The notes below the pieces were generated by a model, which saw nothing but the letters and a program-made list of their open reading frames with translations, had not been told where the DNA came from and searched no databases. From NCBI GenBank assembly GCA_017478205.1, contig JAFVDZ010000009.1, positions 1 to 33,002 of the forward strand: a stretch of DNA of 33,002 nucleotides, in the 5' to 3' direction. Both the position numbers and the translations under genes were made by a program. Origin of the DNA: Spirochaetales bacterium (lineage in GTDB: Bacteria; Spirochaetota; Spirochaetia; Sphaerochaetales; Sphaerochaetaceae). Positions 7,235-15,266 of the stretch are shown piece after piece (the stretch's first letter is position 1; every line of letters begins with the position of its first letter).

Positions 7235-9946
7235 ATGGACTGGCAGAAGTATTGTGTCATAGACAACAAAACCCATAGAGATATCACAGACCGTATCAAA
7301 AGCATGCATAAGAGCATGATTAAATCAAGATACTACGTATGCTTCTATATCAAAGAAAAAGAGTATGAATACAGCCTTGATCGTCTCACCTGTCTTAAAG
7401 ATCCTCAGGTTGTTGATCTTGCAGATAGATATGTATTCGTCAATGGAATTCTACAGACAGATATTGTCCTCATCCTCAAGTTCCAGGATTGGTACAAGAT
7501 ACAATACACAAGTGGTACTGTAGAGACTGTACACGAGAAAAAACTACAGTTGATCAAGGACAGAAAGAAGGAGCCCTCTGTTTGCAATATCATTGGCTAC
7601 CTAACAGATATTGCTGCAAATGAAAATGATTCGCTATATCAAGATGAAGATGAGCCCAATTTCCTTGAAAAACAATTATCTTCTATCCCCATTCTCGAGA
7701 ATACTGTCCTCTCAGCCTTGATTTCAGATAAAGAGATCAAATCAATTCAAGACGATGGGCCAATAATTGCCCCATTCTCTTCGAATGAGTCTCAATTGAA
7801 GGCAATTCACAAAGCCTTGCATCACAACATATCTGAAATTCAAGGTCCTCCTGGAACAGGTAAGACACAGACAATTCTCAATATAATCTCAAACCTACTT
7901 GTCAGAGGAAAGACGATAGCCGTTGTCTCTGGCAACAACGAAGCAACTAGGAATGTCTATGAAAAGCTTCAAAAGGAAGGTTTAGGAGAGATATGTGCAT
8001 TCTTGGGAAACAAAGAGAACATAAAAGAGTTCTTCTCTCAAGATCACAGCAAAACTCAAATGCTGGAATATGCAGAAAGTTTCAGACACAGAATTGATGC
8101 ACGTGAGCTAAGGCTGCTTGAAAGAGCTGTTTTGGAAATATACAGAGATATAAATGAGAAAGCAAAGCTCAAGGCCGAAATTGATGAGTTGAAAATCGAG
8201 AAAGAAATCAACGATGAAAGTTATTCAAAAGATACACTGAAGCGCCCGAGTAAACTCAAGAAAAAGATGTCTGCAAAAAGCTGTCTCGAGCTTGCTGCAT
8301 TACTTGAAGCTGCCACGATAAAAGCTCCAAGTCTCTTCACAAGACTGAAGCTCTTTCTTTTCTACAAAATCGACCTGAAGAAGGAACTTGATATCTCGAT
8401 AATAATCGATTACTTGCAGAATCGATATTACGTAGAAAAACTAAAGGAAAACGAAGAGACACTTAGAAAAATCGAAAGAAGATATAGCGACAACAAGAAT
8501 AAGGAAACTCTAGAGAAGTTCCAGAAAGCATCAAAGGCTTACCTGATGTCTTCTCTCTTGCTAAGATATAGCAACTTGAAAGAAAAGAAATACTATGCAA
8601 GCAGCTATAGAAAGCATCAATCATTTGTTGCTCACTACCCAATTGTCCTCAGTACAACTCATTCACTTAACAGTTGTTCCCCAGAAGGTGTTCTCTATGA
8701 CTATGTAATCATCGATGAATCAAGTCAGGTAAATTTGACAAGTGCCGCTATCGCACTATCAAGAGCAAAGCGTGCTATTATCGTAGGTGACTCAAAACAG
8801 CTTCCTCATATAGTTCCAGAAAACCTGAAAGGTCCTCTGGAAATGATAAAGGAAAAGTATTCTGTCCCTTCCTGTTTCGACTACACAAGAAACAGTCTTC
8901 TTGAAAGCATTCAGATAAAATATGACTCACAACTGCCAATTACATTACTAAATGAGCACTATAGATGCGATCCAGAGATCATAGGCTTTTGCAATAAACG
9001 TTTCTATGATGGGAACCTAGTTATAGAAACCCAGCATCACGACAAGGGAGGAATCACTATCATCGAAACTCCTTCCCATACTGCTGAAGGAAGATGCAAC
9101 AGAAGGCAAGCTGAGATAATAAGAAGTGAAATCCTTCCTTCAGAAAAAGGAAGCAATGTAGGAATTGTGGCTCCTTATAGAAAGCAGGTTGCCTTGATAA
9201 AGGACTATATTCGTGATGAATCTATCCTTGTCGATACAGTCCATAAGTTCCAGGGAAAAGAAAGAGATACGATGATTCTATCTACTACTGCAGACAGGAC
9301 CGTAATATCTGAAGACCCTGAACATATCGACTTTTTGAATAACCCAAATCTAATCAACGTAGCAATATCCAGAGCAAAGAAAAAACTGTATGTCATTGCC
9401 TCTTCAGAGGCCCTATCACAAGAGGGAACACTACTTTGTGATCTCGCAAAGTATGTTAGCTGCTACTGCCAAAGCTCCAACAAGATCAAGACCAAGGTCT
9501 ATTCTGTCTTCGATCTCATGTATGACGAGTATTCCCCTATCCTACAGGATATGAAAAATCGCATCCTCAAGGTGTCTGAATTTCAAAGTGAGAATATCAT
9601 TGCAACAATCATTGATGAAATATGCAGAAGCAAAAAATATGGGCTCCTTTCCTTCAAGCACAACTATCCACTAAGGAAGATTGTTAATCCAAATGATTAT
9701 GAAAATACAGAGGAGAGAAACTTCATCCTCTCTCCTGGCTCTCATTGTGACTTCATCCTCTTTGACAAACTCAATAAAAGAATCCGTCTATGTATCGAGG
9801 TTGATGGAAAGCAGCATGAAGAGAAAATCCAGAAAGGTCGTGATGAAAAGAAAGATAGCATATTACATCAAGCAGACTTGAAGGTAATAAGGATCAAGAC
9901 GACTGATCTGAATGTAAAGAAAAGGATAGAAGAACAGCTGAAATAG
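7235..9946 (+). CDS. Upf1-like SF1 helicase with C-terminal DUF2726-like nuclease domain
   Basis: This 903-residue protein is predicted to couple ATP-driven nucleic-acid unwinding to a nuclease-like tail. Residues 1-170 are an unrecognised N-terminal domain. The SF1 core shows motif I GPPGTGKT (204-211), motif II IDESSQ (about 492), motif III GDSKQLPHI, motif IV/V VDTVHKFQGKERD (about 666) and motif VI NVAISRAKKKL (about 706). A Lys/Glu-rich helical insert occupies about 275-430. The C-terminus (about 835-903) reads FILFDK, CIEVDGKQHEE, IRIKTTDL, the pattern of the PD-(D/E)XK-like DUF2726 domain. It starts divergently from mcrB, which places it in the defence island; helicase-nuclease fusions of this kind are common in such islands. 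The start ATG has only a weak AGGT site. Its precise target is unknown. Confidence 0.85.
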   Translation: MDWQKYCVIDNKTHRDITDRIKSMHKSMIKSRYYVCFYIKEKEYEYSLDRLTCLKDPQVVDLADRYVFVNGILQTDIVLILKFQDWYKIQYTSGTVETVHEKKLQLIKDRKKEPSVCNIIGYLTDIAANENDSLYQDEDEPNFLEKQLSSIPILENTVLSALISDKEIKSIQDDGPIIAPFSSNESQLKAIHKALHHNISEIQGPPGTGKTQTILNIISNLLVRGKTIAVVSGNNEATRNVYEKLQKEGLGEICAFLGNKENIKEFFSQDHSKTQMLEYAESFRHRIDARELRLLERAVLEIYRDINEKAKLKAEIDELKIEKEINDESYSKDTLKRPSKLKKKMSAKSCLELAALLEAATIKAPSLFTRLKLFLFYKIDLKKELDISIIIDYLQNRYYVEKLKENEETLRKIERRYSDNKNKETLEKFQKASKAYLMSSLLLRYSNLKEKKYYASSYRKHQSFVAHYPIVLSTTHSLNSCSPEGVLYDYVIIDESSQVNLTSAAIALSRAKRAIIVGDSKQLPHIVPENLKGPLEMIKEKYSVPSCFDYTRNSLLESIQIKYDSQLPITLLNEHYRCDPEIIGFCNKRFYDGNLVIETQHHDKGGITIIETPSHTAEGRCNRRQAEIIRSEILPSEKGSNVGIVAPYRKQVALIKDYIRDESILVDTVHKFQGKERDTMILSTTADRTVISEDPEHIDFLNNPNLINVAISRAKKKLYVIASSEALSQEGTLLCDLAKYVSCYCQSSNKIKTKVYSVFDLMYDEYSPILQDMKNRILKVSEFQSENIIATIIDEICRSKKYGLLSFKHNYPLRKIVNPNDYENTEERNFILSPGSHCDFILFDKLNKRIRLCIEVDGKQHEEKIQKGRDEKKDSILHQADLKVIRIKTTDLNVKKRIEEQLK

Positions 9947-9947
9947 C

Positions 9948-10886
9948 TTAGATTTCAAGCACATCAAAGCATCCAAGATATCGAATTGAAGAATTTTCCT
10001 TTATCTTCTCTATCTGCTTTTCTGTTATTCCTCTTTCACTCTCAACCTCGATGATATAGTTATATACACCAAGATTACTTCCTTCTGGTCTATCATGAAT
10101 CGTCACAAGCTCAAGACCTGCTTTATGCAAGCTGTTGATAATATTATAGAGCTCACTTGCTTCACAGCTTACAACGAATGCAGCATGGGATTGTCCATTT
10201 TCATCAAGTGGTGATGATGATAGAACATAGAATCTGGTTTTATTTGTCTCTGTGATCTGAACATCTCTTGCCAAAACAGAAAGTCCATATAGCTTTGCAG
10301 CTCCAGGGGCCGCAACTGCAGCAATTGTCTTATCATTGGTTGCAGCAACATGACTTGCAGCTGCAGCAGTGCTGCTCATCACTTTTGTTTCAGCATTAGG
10401 AAGATGCTCTTTTCTCCACTTTTCACTCTGTGTGATCCCCTGTGCATGAGAACAGACAAGAGTGATATCATCAAGAGAAGAGCCTGGAAGGCCCATCAAA
10501 GTCTGACTGATAGGCAATACTACTTCCCCTACCACATAGACTCTTTCTTCTGAGATCAAGGCATCTACATAGTTTATTACTGCTCCGCCTAAAGTATTCT
10601 CCTGTGGAATTACAGCATAATCTGCAGTTCCATCAACAACAGCTGCAATGGCTTCTGGCACTGTAGTTTTTGGCATCAGTGAAGAGTTTTCACTGAAGAA
10701 AAGCTCGGTTGCTTCTTCTGTATAAGTTCCCTTTGGACCAAGATAGCTGATACGAGCATCCTTATCGATCTGTAAAACATCCAGCTCACCCTGTGATGTC
10801 TCAAGAGACGTACTATGGCATGATGAAAATGCCAGAAGAAACAAAACAGCCAATATCAAATACAGAAATTTATTCTTTAGACTCAT
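9948..10886 (-). CDS. Prephenate dehydratase with ACT domain carrying a lipoprotein signal peptide
   Basis: Residues 45-220 form a prephenate dehydratase domain, which converts prephenate to phenylpyruvate in phenylalanine synthesis: ISYLGPKGTYTEEA at the start, VIPQENTLGGAV in the middle and the catalytic TRF motif at 217-219 (NKTRFYVL). An ACT regulatory domain follows (about 235-312), with HDRP in place of the usual ESRP motif. The first 22 residues are a classical signal sequence (K-N-K, then a Leu-rich core) ending AFSSC, with Cys23 as likely lipidation site. This would put the enzyme on the outer side of the membrane, whereas PheA-type dehydratases are normally cytosolic. I chose the ATG at 10886 over a GTG at 10895 for its AAAGGTG spacing. 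Only 1 nt separates its stop from that of the convergent helicase gene. Confidence 0.85.
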   Translation of the reverse strand: MSLKNKFLYLILAVLFLLAFSSCHSTSLETSQGELDVLQIDKDARISYLGPKGTYTEEATELFFSENSSLMPKTTVPEAIAAVVDGTADYAVIPQENTLGGAVINYVDALISEERVYVVGEVVLPISQTLMGLPGSSLDDITLVCSHAQGITQSEKWRKEHLPNAETKVMSSTAAAASHVAATNDKTIAAVAAPGAAKLYGLSVLARDVQITETNKTRFYVLSSSPLDENGQSHAAFVVSCEASELYNIINSLHKAGLELVTIHDRPEGSNLGVYNYIIEVESERGITEKQIEKIKENSSIRYLGCFDVLEI

Positions 10887-10895
10887 ATCTTGCAC

Positions 10896-11074
10896 CTTTT
10901 CACATCAGGCCACTACCCACTGTGATTGCTCCCATTATATCTATGTATATATTTATTTTGTAAGCACAACCATATATCAAAGTGCAGAAAAAAGAGAGAT
11001 TTTGGATGATTTTTATCCATAATGACACATAAGAATCAAAGCACCCAGGATCAAACCCAAGTGCCTTTAGTTTT
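10896..11074. other. Intergenic region between the dehydratase gene and the feo operon end
   Basis: This 179 bp holds the promoter side of the dehydratase lipoprotein gene (minus strand) and the end of the feo transcript. Apart from the hairpin described separately, nothing coding or repeated is visible. Confidence 0.4.
11038..11068 (-). terminator. Likely transcription terminator after the feo operon
   Basis: On the minus strand, directly after the last feo gene, AAAGGCAC and GTGCTTT pair around an inner TTGGG/CCTGG helix containing wobble pairs. Only a short T tract follows, so termination strength is uncertain. Confidence 0.5.
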
Positions 11075-11455
11075 TTAGCTAATCACAACTGTGTTCTTTA
11101 GGATATAGCCTGTGTCCTTTAGAACCTTGGCAGCCTTTTCTGTATCTAATGGTTCTTCACTAGTTACAGTGCATACACCTGTCTTATGAGATGACTTTAC
11201 TGACTTAACTGTAAAGTTGTTTCTGATAGCATCGTTAACATGGCTTTCGCACATTGTACACATCATGCCATCGATCTCAAGTATCGTGCGATGAAGTCCA
11301 TCATCTGCAATTGGCAAGGAACTAGAACTGCAAGCATTGCAGCTTGCACAGCTACCTCCACAGGAGTGTTTACCTTTTTTATGGTTTTTTATCTGGGTCA
11401 TTATGATGGCTGCAACAACAGCCACCAGAATGATTCCTACAACAAAAGTTCCCAT
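11075..11455 (-). CDS. FeoB-associated Cys-rich membrane protein fused to a heavy-metal-binding (HMA) domain
   Basis: This 126-residue protein is the last gene of the feo operon. Residues 3-20 form one membrane helix (VVGIILVAVVAAIIM), followed by a basic stretch and a Cys-rich linker (SCGGSCASCNACSSS), the layout of the small FeoB-associated Cys-rich proteins. The C-terminal 70 residues are an HMA ferredoxin-like fold with the metal-binding motif MMCTMC (MxCxxC). It presumably binds iron or another soft metal at the inner face of the FeoB pore; this is inferred from position and Cys content. Its ATG overlaps the feoB stop (TAATG), so the two are coupled. The stand-alone FeoB-associated protein is usually about 50-80 residues, so the added HMA domain is notable. 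Confidence 0.8.
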   Translation of the reverse strand: MGTFVVGIILVAVVAAIIMTQIKNHKKGKHSCGGSCASCNACSSSSLPIADDGLHRTILEIDGMMCTMCESHVNDAIRNNFTVKSVKSSHKTGVCTVTSEEPLDTEKAAKVLKDTGYILKNTVVIS

Positions 11456-13836
11456 TACTTTACTTCTTTTACCTCAAGCTTTGTAGCTTCACTGTACTTC
11501 TTGATGAAGATCATATAGAGCATGCAAGCGATTGCTGCGAGTGCGAGAACAAAACCGATAAAGTTGAAGTTGCCAGTGAATGCACCACCAACCTGAGCGA
11601 TGATGAATGCGATGACGTAAGCAAAACCACACTGATAGAGGATTGCAAACCAGGTCCACTTGGTATTGTTCATCTCACGGCGAATTGCACCGATTGCAGC
11701 AAAACAAGGAGCACAGAGAAGATTGAATACGAGGAATGAGTAGCCTGTTACAGAGTTGAATGCAGCTCCGATTGCCTCGTAAGCGGTCATATCAGCTGAG
11801 CTGTAGAGGACACCCATTGTACCAACAATGTTCTCCTTAGCAACAAGACCAGTAACAGAAGCAACAACTGCCTGCCAGTTACCCCAACCGAGTGGAGCAA
11901 AGAGCCATGCAAAGAGGCTACCGACCTTAGCGAGCAAGGAAGAATCGATCTGATCCTCACCAAGCATTCCAAAGCCCTCTTCACCGAATCCAAAGTTGGA
12001 AAGGAACCAGATGACGATTGTGGAAAGAAGGATGATTGTTCCTGCCTTCTTGATGAAGGACCAACCACGCTCCCACATTGATCTGAGGACATTGCCAACT
12101 GTTGGCATATGGTAAGCTGGAAGCTCCATTACGAATGGAGATGGGTTACCAGCGAACATCTTTGTCTTCTTGAGCATTACACCAGAGATGATGATTGCAG
12201 CCATACCGATGAAGTATGCAGAGGTTGCAACCCATGCAGCGCCACCGAAGATAGCACCTGCGACCATTGCGATGAATGGAACCTTAGCACCACAAGGGAT
12301 GAAGGTTGTAGTCATGATGGTCATACGGCGATCTCTTTCATTCTCGATCGTTCTACTTGCCATGACACCAGGAATACCACAACCAGTACCAACGAGCATT
12401 GGGATGAAGGACTTGCCAGAAAGACCGAATCTTCTGAAGATCCTATCAAGTACGAATGCAATTCTTGCCATGTAACCACATGCTTCGAGGAATGCAAGCA
12501 ACAGGAAGAGGACAAGCATCTGAGGAACGAAGCCGAGGACAGCACCAACACCACCAACGATACCATCGAGGATGAGGCTTGAAAGCCAATCAGCACAACC
12601 GATGCTTTCGAGAATGCCTTCAACGACTGCAGGAACACCAGGAATCCAGATACCATATTCTGCTGTATCAGGTCCCTCTTCGCCATACTTGGCAACCATT
12701 TCCTTAGCCTCTGCGACCATATCAGAAGTGATTTCGATAGGATCGGAAGTCTCGAGGGTCTCTTCATCTACGACAACATATGTATTAGCACCAGCTTCGA
12801 CAGCTTCAAGGATGAGTGCAGAATCACCAAACTCTTCAGCATCTTCCTCATATTCAGCGGTTCCAATACCAAAGAGGTGATAACCATCACCAAAGAGTCC
12901 ATCGTTTGCCCAGTCAGTTGCTGCAACACCTACACCGACCATTGAGATCCAGTATACGAGGAACATGACTGCTGCGAAGATTGGAAGACCGAGGAAACGG
13001 TTAGTTACAATTTTATCGATCTTATCAGAGTTGGAAAGAGCACCAGCATTGTGCTTCTTGTAGCTTGACTTCAGGATGCTAGCGATCCAGATGTATCTCT
13101 CATTTGTGATGATACTTTCTGCATCGTCATCGAGCTCCTTTTCTGCAGCTTCGATATCAGCATTGACATGAGCAAGTGTCTCTGGCTTGATGTTGAGTGC
13201 TTCGATAACCTTGTCATCGTGCTCGAAGACCTTGATAGCATACCATCTCTGCTGCTCTTCTGGCATGTTGTGGACGATAGCTTCTTCGATGTGAGCAATA
13301 GCATGCTCAACAGCACCTGAGAAGGAATGGCGAGGAACTGTCTTTGTGTTCTTTGCAGCATCGATTGCAGCCTCTGCAGCTTCCATGATGCCAGTGCCCT
13401 TGAGAGCAGAAATCTGAACGATCTTGCAACCAAGCTGCTTTGAAAGCTGGTCAACATCGATCTTATCTCCTGCCTTCTTTACGAGATCCATCATGTTGAG
13501 AGCAATAACAACTGGGATACCGAGCTCAACGAGCTGAGTTGTGAGATAGAGGTTTCTCTCAAGGTTTGTTGCATCAACAATATTGAGGATTACGTCTGGT
13601 CTCTCACCGATGAGATAGTTTCTAGCAACAACCTCTTCAAGTGTATATGGAGAGAGAGAGTAAATACCAGGAAGGTCGGTGACAGTTACGCCATCATGCT
13701 TCTTGAGCTTACCTTCCTTCTTTTCGACTGTTACGCCTGGCCAGTTACCAACAAACTGGTTAGATCCTGTAAGTGCATTAAAAAGAGTAGTTTTACCGCA
13801 GTTTGGGTTACCTGCGAGAGCAATTCTAATATCCAT
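11455..13836 (-). CDS. feoB: FeoB ferrous iron transporter
   Basis: This 793-residue membrane protein takes up Fe(II), using an N-terminal G domain. G1 is GNPNCGKTT (9-17), G3 DLPG (54-57) and G4 NMMD (114-117). The helical GDI-like region follows, then the membrane part with two Gate motifs: one near FVPQMLVLFLLLAFLEACGY, the CGIPGVMASR segment, and a second near LCAPCFAAIGAIRREM. An acidic insert of about 75 residues (roughly 310-385, rich in Glu and Asp) lies between the first membrane helix and the core, probably outside the cell. An AAGGAG lies 8 nt before the ATG. It follows two feoA genes and shares the iron-responsive control region at 14352-14505. Confidence 0.97.
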   Translation of the reverse strand: MDIRIALAGNPNCGKTTLFNALTGSNQFVGNWPGVTVEKKEGKLKKHDGVTVTDLPGIYSLSPYTLEEVVARNYLIGERPDVILNIVDATNLERNLYLTTQLVELGIPVVIALNMMDLVKKAGDKIDVDQLSKQLGCKIVQISALKGTGIMEAAEAAIDAAKNTKTVPRHSFSGAVEHAIAHIEEAIVHNMPEEQQRWYAIKVFEHDDKVIEALNIKPETLAHVNADIEAAEKELDDDAESIITNERYIWIASILKSSYKKHNAGALSNSDKIDKIVTNRFLGLPIFAAVMFLVYWISMVGVGVAATDWANDGLFGDGYHLFGIGTAEYEEDAEEFGDSALILEAVEAGANTYVVVDEETLETSDPIEITSDMVAEAKEMVAKYGEEGPDTAEYGIWIPGVPAVVEGILESIGCADWLSSLILDGIVGGVGAVLGFVPQMLVLFLLLAFLEACGYMARIAFVLDRIFRRFGLSGKSFIPMLVGTGCGIPGVMASRTIENERDRRMTIMTTTFIPCGAKVPFIAMVAGAIFGGAAWVATSAYFIGMAAIIISGVMLKKTKMFAGNPSPFVMELPAYHMPTVGNVLRSMWERGWSFIKKAGTIILLSTIVIWFLSNFGFGEEGFGMLGEDQIDSSLLAKVGSLFAWLFAPLGWGNWQAVVASVTGLVAKENIVGTMGVLYSSADMTAYEAIGAAFNSVTGYSFLVFNLLCAPCFAAIGAIRREMNNTKWTWFAILYQCGFAYVIAFIIAQVGGAFTGNFNFIGFVLALAAIACMLYMIFIKKYSEATKLEVKEVK

Positions 13837-13852
13837 ACTTTCTTCTCCTTAG

Positions 13853-14074
13853 TTACTCGACTTCGATCATCTCGGCGTCAGCCTTTCTGAGAGAAAGTTC
13901 ATAGTTTCTAACAGTTACTTCGATTGGGTCACCAAGAGGAGCAACCTTGCGCACATAGATTTCTACGCCCTTAGTAACACCCATGTCCATGATGCGACGC
14001 TTTACAGCACCTTCGCCATGGAGTTTGACGACCTTGACAGTGTCGCCAATCTTAACATCACGCAATGTCTTCAT
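13853..14074 (-). CDS. feoA: FeoA-family SH3-like protein (second copy)
   Basis: This 73-residue cytosolic protein has the FeoA SH3-like fold: LRDVKIGDTVKVVKLHGEGA, then VKRRIMDMGVTKGVEI and a final ELSLRKADAEMIEV strand pair. FeoA proteins bind FeoB and are needed for its activity in studied bacteria. A GGAGG lies upstream, and feoB starts 16 nt after its stop. Sequence similarity to the first copy is limited to the family pattern, so the two probably have separate roles. Confidence 0.93.
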   Translation of the reverse strand: MKTLRDVKIGDTVKVVKLHGEGAVKRRIMDMGVTKGVEIYVRKVAPLGDPIEVTVRNYELSLRKADAEMIEVE

Positions 14075-14107
14075 AATATTTTATGCCTCCAAAAATATTT
14101 TTAAAAA

Positions 14108-14320
14108 TTAAACCATGATACGTCTTGCCATATCTTCATTGACGGCAATACGCGATTCCTTAACCTTGATGATCAAGTTGCCAGCAAGGGAATTGATTAC
14201 TGTTACTGTTCCACCTACATTGAATCCAAGATTTGCAAGATGACGTTTTACTTCTTCACTACCGCCAATCTTTTTGATGACCAGCTCTTCTCCTGGAGTG
14301 GCAACAACTAAAGGAATCAT
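14108..14320 (-). CDS. feoA: FeoA-family SH3-like protein (first copy)
   Basis: This 70-residue FeoA-type protein is the first gene of the iron operon. The fold pattern reads MIPLVVATPGEELVIKKIGG, then VKRHLANLGFNVGGTVTVI and the closing IKVKESRIAVNEDMARRIMV. I chose the ATG at 14320 because GGGAGAG sits 9 nt before it; a TTG at 14338 lies upstream of that site and is unlikely. Paired feoA genes before feoB are common in anaerobes. The gene is 33 nt from the second copy and is probably the first translated from the metal-controlled promoter at 14360-14389. Confidence 0.92.
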   Translation of the reverse strand: MIPLVVATPGEELVIKKIGGSEEVKRHLANLGFNVGGTVTVINSLAGNLIIKVKESRIAVNEDMARRIMV

Positions 14321-14351
14321 AAAAACTTTCTCTCCCAAAAAACTATTGTTT

Positions 14352-14367
14352 GTTAGGAAATGCTAAC
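14352..14367 (-). promoter_or_regulatory. Metal-regulator-type operator, site 1 (perfect dyad)
   Basis: Minus strand GTTAGCATTTCCTAAC: arms GTTAG and CTAAC are perfect inverted repeats around 6 bp. It covers the proposed -10 of the feo promoter. The TTAG-N6-CTAA layout is like DtxR/MntR-family operators; assignment to that family is inference. Confidence 0.6.
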
Positions 14368-14389
14368 TTGTTGTTGGGTTTCAAGTCAA
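14360..14389 (-). promoter_or_regulatory. Promoter of the feo operon
   Basis: On the minus strand TTGACT (14389-14384) and TAGCAT (14365-14360) are separated by 18 bp. Transcription would start about 30 nt upstream of the first feoA. The -10 lies inside operator site 1, as expected for iron repression. Confidence 0.55.
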
Positions 14390-14435
14390 TAAAAACCTCA
14401 ATTTTTATTTTTCCCATAAAAATTTATAAACTAAT

Positions 14436-14451
14436 GCTAACTTTTTTATAC
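14436..14451 (-). promoter_or_regulatory. Metal-regulator-type operator, site 2
   Basis: Minus strand GTTAGCATTAGTTTAT shares its first nine bases with site 1 and its first eleven with site 3; the far half is degenerate. It overlaps a weaker promoter candidate (TTGTAT, 17 bp, TTTATA at 14463-14435). Confidence 0.5.
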
Positions 14452-14489
14452 AATGTAAGTAATTATGTTTAAAAAATCACAGCCTTTAA

Positions 14490-14505
14490 GTTAGCATTAG
14501 GTAAT
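14490..14505 (+). promoter_or_regulatory. Metal-regulator-type operator, site 3 (inverted)
   Basis: Plus strand GTTAGCATTAGGTAAT. Its first 11 bases are the exact inverted copy of site 2, 38 bp away. It lies upstream of both candidate feo promoters and may allow cooperative binding. Confidence 0.5.
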
Positions 14506-14574
14506 AAATTTATTTTCTCTTGGCCTTTTTCGCTGATCTCAGATGCTTTTTACACCACTCTTTGGGTACAAGCC

Positions 14575-15198
14575 TCAATCTTTTAAAACCCAGCTAAATG
14601 CCTTCGCTGTCCTAAGTTCAGCATCACAGAAATGACCTCCTGCATTCCACTCAAGAGTTGTCATTATCCCATTATCATTTAAGTATCTATGATAGCTTCT
14701 TATCTTCTCTCCCACCATTGCCATAACAGGGTTTCTAGTTCTCTCTTCCTTGTCTCCGAGGCTTAGATAAACCTTATCTGTCAGTATCTGGTGACTCAAA
14801 ACATAGCTATCAAAACCAGGGAACCATACAGATGGAGATGCTGCAGCAACTCCTTGAAAGATGTCAGTCTGATAAGAGGCCCAAAGAGCAAACAGGCCTG
14901 CAAGTGAGTATCCTCCAATATAATATTTTTTACTCTTGTCACTACAGAAACCAATAACTTCAGAAAGTGTCTTTTCAGCTTCCCCTCCAAAGCCTACATT
15001 CCCAAAGACAGGCTCTGCTTTCCAAGGAGAAATATCTCTGTTCCAGTCTTCAACCTTAAAGGCAAGCATAGAGAAGGACTTATCTATATTCTTCTCAATT
15101 AGGTTGAATTCCTTCTCTAGTCCTTCAAGGTCTCTTTCATCGACCATCTGGATAAGGATGATATCACTATCGCTCTTTCCTAAAATATAACTATCCAT
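14575..15198 (-). CDS. Alpha/beta-hydrolase, enterochelin-esterase-like
   Basis: This 207-residue cytosolic hydrolase has the nucleophile elbow GGYSLAGLFALWA (G-x-S-x-G around Ser at about residue 96) and a C-terminal NAGGHF with the catalytic His, following a PSVWF segment typical of the Fes/IroE esterase family (Pfam putative esterase). Such enzymes cleave siderophore esters or S-formylglutathione-like substrates. Its position directly upstream of an iron-controlled feo operon makes a role in releasing iron from an ester siderophore attractive, but there is no siderophore transporter here, so this is only inference. A strong GAAGGAAGAAGG precedes the ATG. It diverges from the rhodanese gene. 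A short overlapping reading frame follows its stop. Confidence 0.75.
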   Translation of the reverse strand: MDSYILGKSDSDIILIQMVDERDLEGLEKEFNLIEKNIDKSFSMLAFKVEDWNRDISPWKAEPVFGNVGFGGEAEKTLSEVIGFCSDKSKKYYIGGYSLAGLFALWASYQTDIFQGVAAASPSVWFPGFDSYVLSHQILTDKVYLSLGDKEERTRNPVMAMVGEKIRSYHRYLNDNGIMTTLEWNAGGHFCDAELRTAKAFSWVLKD

Positions 15199-15266
15199 AA
15201 CCTTCTTCCTTCAAATTGGACTCTTTCCATTTTACTTCATATCTTTCTTTCAAGGGGAACATAAAA

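Noticed and set aside
12109-13457. Long open frames on both strands inside feoB
   Set aside because: They lie fully within a well-supported FeoB gene, have low-complexity Ser/Leu or Cys/Thr composition, and match no family.
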